Made by a program: the position numbers and the translations under genes
Notes under the pieces: model-generated
What the model saw: only the letters and a program-made list of their open reading frames with translations
Database searches by the model: none
What the model was told of the DNA's origin: nothing
Shown here: piece after piece, positions 7,885 to 9,947 of the stretch
Position numbering within the stretch: the first letter of the stretch is position 1
How the letters are laid out: every line of letters begins with the position of its first letter
Assembly (NCBI GenBank): GCA_002708885.1
Contig: PAPL01000030.1
Span: 6,201 to 16,147 of the forward strand
Direction of reading: 5' to 3'
Length of the DNA: 9,947 nucleotides
Source: Verrucomicrobiales bacterium
Lineage (GTDB): Bacteria > Verrucomicrobiota > Verrucomicrobiia > Verrucomicrobiales > DEV007

Positions 7885-8961
7885 ATGCCAGTAAGATTAG
7901 CTCGGTTTGAAATGCCGGATCGTCTCATTAAAGACGAAGATACAGCAACAGAAACTTATTCATGCTTCACAGCTGAACCATTCGATGCCGGATACGGCCA
8001 CACTGTTGGAAACTCACTGAGAAGAGTTCTACTATCATCTCTAGAAGGAGCCTCAATTACATCAGTGAAAATCAAAGGTGCACAACATGAATTCGGTAGT
8101 CTCCCTGGCATCGTTGAAGACGTGACAGACATTGTTCTTAATCTCAAAAAAGTGAAGTTCAAACACTTTGATAACAAGGACCCGAAGATGCTGGAAATCA
8201 AAGTCACCAAAGAAGGAGAAGTCACAGCCGCAGACATCACAGAAGACGCCCAGTACGAAGTCGTTAACAAGGATCAAGTCATTTGTACTCTTGACCGCAA
8301 AACTACTTTTGAGTGCGAAATGGAAGTCCGTGTCGGCCGCGGATTTGCCAGTGGAGAGGACAACAACAGAGATGACATGCCGATCGGCGTCATTCCAATT
8401 GATTCTATCTTCTCGCCAGTCACTCGCGTTAAATATGCGGTAGAAAATACGCGTGTCGGACAGCGCACTGACTATGACAAACTTATCCTTGAAGTCTGGA
8501 CCGATGGTCGTCTAGAACCTCATGACGCACTCACTCAATCCTCAGCAATCTTACGTCATCATCTTGATGTCTTTGTTAACTACGATGACGATCAAGTTGA
8601 ATTTGATAACAAGCCAGAATCTGAAAGTGAGGAAAATGCTGAGCTCCGCAAGCTCCTTAACATGAGTGTTAATGAAATTGAACTCTCTGTCCGTGCGGCT
8701 AATTGCTTGAATAATGCAAACATCACATCAGTGGGTCAGTTAGCACTTAAATCAGAAGCTGAAATGCTCAAATATCGTAATTTCGGTAAGAAGTCCCTAA
8801 ATGAAATTAAAGAAAAGCTTCAGGAACTAGGACTTTCTCTTGGAATGCAACTCGATCCTAGCCTTCTAGACCAGGCCTTTGGTCCAGCAACCTTACACGC
8901 TCCATTGCAAACTGCAGGCCCAGGACTTGAGGACCTCATCGCTGCAAATCTGGACGAATAA
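7885..8961 (+). CDS. rpoA: RNA polymerase alpha subunit
   Basis: Alpha subunit of RNA polymerase, 358 aa from the chosen start. The N-terminal dimerisation and assembly domain (about 1-240) shows GYGHTVGNSLRRVLLSSLEG, HEFGSLPG and VEDVTDIVLNLKK. An acidic linker (PESESEENAE) leads to the C-terminal DNA-binding domain (about 255-335), with SVRAANCLNNANI carrying Arg270 and Asn273, equivalents of the E. coli UP-element contacts Arg265 and Asn268, and NFGKKSLNEIKEKL. A tail of about 30 residues follows. The ATG at 7885 is preferred over an in-frame GTG-less extension back to TTG 7750, because the added 45 residues are unlike any alpha N-terminus and overlap the RNA structure. A second in-frame ATG at 7912 is possible. 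The leader AATAAAAGAAAA is A-rich, without Shine-Dalgarno. rplQ follows after 118 nt; no rpsM, rpsK or rpsD lies directly upstream. Confidence 0.98.
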   Translation: MPVRLARFEMPDRLIKDEDTATETYSCFTAEPFDAGYGHTVGNSLRRVLLSSLEGASITSVKIKGAQHEFGSLPGIVEDVTDIVLNLKKVKFKHFDNKDPKMLEIKVTKEGEVTAADITEDAQYEVVNKDQVICTLDRKTTFECEMEVRVGRGFASGEDNNRDDMPIGVIPIDSIFSPVTRVKYAVENTRVGQRTDYDKLILEVWTDGRLEPHDALTQSSAILRHHLDVFVNYDDDQVEFDNKPESESEENAELRKLLNMSVNEIELSVRAANCLNNANITSVGQLALKSEAEMLKYRNFGKKSLNEIKEKLQELGLSLGMQLDPSLLDQAFGPATLHAPLQTAGPGLEDLIAANLDE

Positions 8962-8992
8962 CATAGAAATCATACAATAAGGTAACAAATTC

Positions 8993-9043
8993 GCGTTGCG
9001 CGAGGGCATTGTTGACCTATAATGGGCACCCCTCGCGTAGCGC
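8993..9043 (+). ncRNA. Long hairpin in the rpoA-rplQ spacer
   Basis: GCGTTGCGCGAGGG (8993-9006) pairs with CCCTCGCGTAGCGC (9030-9043) over 14 bp, two of them G-U. Inside, CATT (9007-9010) pairs with AATG (9021-9024) around a 10-nt loop, leaving a 5-nt bulge GGCAC (9025-9029). It ends 36 nt before the rplQ ATG and no U-run follows, so it is not an intrinsic terminator. The loop side carries TATAAT (9018-9023), which with TTGCGC (8996-9001, 16-bp spacer) could also act as an internal rplQ promoter. Candidate roles are L17-linked control or RNA processing, both inferred. Confidence 0.55.
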
Positions 9044-9079
9044 CTAGCTACCAAAAGTTACAATATAACCGGCCATCTC

Positions 9080-9517
9080 ATGAGACACCGCCATAAAACC
9101 AGTAAACTTCAACGCCCAAAAGCCCATCGCCGATCCCTGCTAGCAAATCAGGCATGTAGCCTCATTGAGGAGGGTGAAATCAAGACAACTCTGGCAAAAG
9201 CAAAGGCACTCAGACCCGTTGTTGAAAAAATGGTTACTCTCGGAAAAAAGGGCATTGCCGCGGATTCTGCCGGGGACAAAGCAAAGGGAGTTCATTATCG
9301 CCGTCAGGCATTGGCCTTCCTTAGGCATAAAAAAAGTGTATCAAAGCTATTTAATGAAATTGCATCGGCATCAGTTGACCGTGCAGGCGGATATACAAGA
9401 ATTACTAAGCTAGGCCCACGCGAAAGTGATTCTGCACCTATGGCCTTCATTTCCTGGGTAGATCAATTTGTGGGGAAACCCACTGAGGCCGAAGCGCCTG
9501 TAGAGGCTGAAGCTTAA
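9080..9517 (+). CDS. rplQ: 50S ribosomal protein L17
   Basis: Large-subunit ribosomal protein, 145 aa. It starts MRHRHKTSKLQRPKAHRRSLLANQA, the classic basic L17 N-terminus, and continues with IKTTLAKAKALRPVVEKMVTLGKKG and the C-terminal block GGYTRITKLGPRESDSAPMAFI. In known ribosomes L17 sits near the polypeptide exit tunnel. A short acidic Ala/Glu-rich extension (about 134-145) follows the conserved core, which is common and variable in this family. The ATG at 9080 is fixed by the conserved N-terminus; the preceding ACCGGCCATCTC holds no Shine-Dalgarno. It is the expected partner of rpoA, but the 118-nt spacer is longer than is usual for this pair and holds a strong hairpin. Confidence 0.98.
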   Translation: MRHRHKTSKLQRPKAHRRSLLANQACSLIEEGEIKTTLAKAKALRPVVEKMVTLGKKGIAADSAGDKAKGVHYRRQALAFLRHKKSVSKLFNEIASASVDRAGGYTRITKLGPRESDSAPMAFISWVDQFVGKPTEAEAPVEAEA

Positions 9518-9947
9518 ATTTATTCGCCAAAAACTCCTGATTTGTGGACGAGGCAATTTCGTTTTTTGCCTTATGTGTTAAACAATGGTCTTATGACTTT
9601 CGCATGAACAGATCCAACCTTTGTGCATTGTTACTAAGTAGGTTTTACTTAATTTCCCGAAAAATGCGTAAATAGGATTATTTTATAAATTCTGCTACGT
9701 TTACAGTACTTGAACTTAGAAGTTTCCAGAAATTTTAAAGGCACATAACTAGCCTAGGTCATCGGAAACCTAGTATTAATCATTTTAGCATACCCGTACT
9801 CAGAAAAATTCCTAAAGATCTACTTTTAAAGTGTTTTCTACATAGAAAAACATTTACTAACATAATATTAATGGCTATATAGAATTTGAAATCTCACCCC
9901 CACTGAGAGTCGCTACAAAATATTTGTAATTAAAATATAGACTTCAG
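9518..9947. other. 430-nt AT-rich region without a recognisable gene
   Basis: No open frame here looks like a gene on either strand, and I see no tRNA or other known RNA. The region is visibly richer in A and T than the coding parts. Small inverted repeats are present: TAAGTA (9635-9640) / TACTTA (9646-9651); GTTTCC (9722-9727) / GGAAAC (9764-9769); and CTAGGT (9754-9759) / ACCTAG (9768-9773), the last two mutually exclusive. It probably holds the 3' end of the rplQ transcript and upstream DNA of a gene outside the window. Confidence 0.5.
9551..9571 (+). terminator. Weak candidate terminator after rplQ
   Basis: AGGCAA (9551-9556) pairs with TTGCCT (9566-9571) around a 9-nt T-rich loop, 33 nt after the rplQ stop. 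There is no T-run after the stem, so it may instead be a stabilising 3' hairpin. It is the only reasonable candidate close to the gene. Confidence 0.25.

Noticed and set aside
7956..8468. Minus-strand open frames inside rpoA
   Set aside because: Antisense to strongly conserved alpha-subunit sequence; no family features.
8993..9043. Hairpin as an intrinsic terminator of rpoA
   Set aside because: No U-run follows the stem, and rplQ downstream needs transcription.

Overview
The window looks like a chromosomal housekeeping stretch of a moderately AT-rich bacterium, most likely Verrucomicrobiota (Opitutae-like). This rests on protein content, not on a search. It carries a greatly enlarged GreA-type factor of the sort known in the PVC superphylum (for example in chlamydiae), a small exported protein of the exosortase-associated TIGR04073 type, and tandem PilB/GspE ATPases. 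I see no phage, transposon, CRISPR array, defence cassette or sign of recent transfer.

Layout. Positions 1-7064 are entirely minus strand, read as: greA-like gene (7064-5187), enolase eno (5069-3783), a FtsB/DivIC-type septum protein (3768-3427), a PilB/GspE-type ATPase with a TTG start (3251-1554), and a second, divergent PilB/GspE-type ATPase (1529 down past position 1, so its C-terminus is missing). Gaps are 117, 14, 175 and 24 nt. Eno-ftsB and the ATPase pair look like transcriptional units; the 175-nt gap between them may hold a terminator and a new promoter. From 7065 the layout is divergent: a TIGR04073-type secreted protein (7228-7650) ending in a textbook intrinsic terminator, then rpoA (7885-8961) and rplQ (9080-9517). 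The last 430 nt hold no gene that I can support.

How the parts relate. GreA-like and RpoA act on transcription, L17 on the ribosome, enolase in glycolysis, the FtsB-like protein in division, and the ATPases power type IV pilus or type II secretion assembly.

The most interesting unexplained signals are non-coding. A nested, multi-stem RNA structure sits just ahead of rpoA (7801-7867). A 14-bp bulged hairpin fills the rpoA-rplQ spacer (8993-9043) and has no U-tract. A perfect 10-bp palindrome spans the eno stop codon and abuts the ftsB start (3770-3792). The rpoA-rplQ pair stands directly behind a terminator, without the S13/S11/S4 genes that usually precede rpoA, so these RNAs are candidates for local control of the unit. 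None of the start codons has a convincing Shine-Dalgarno sequence.
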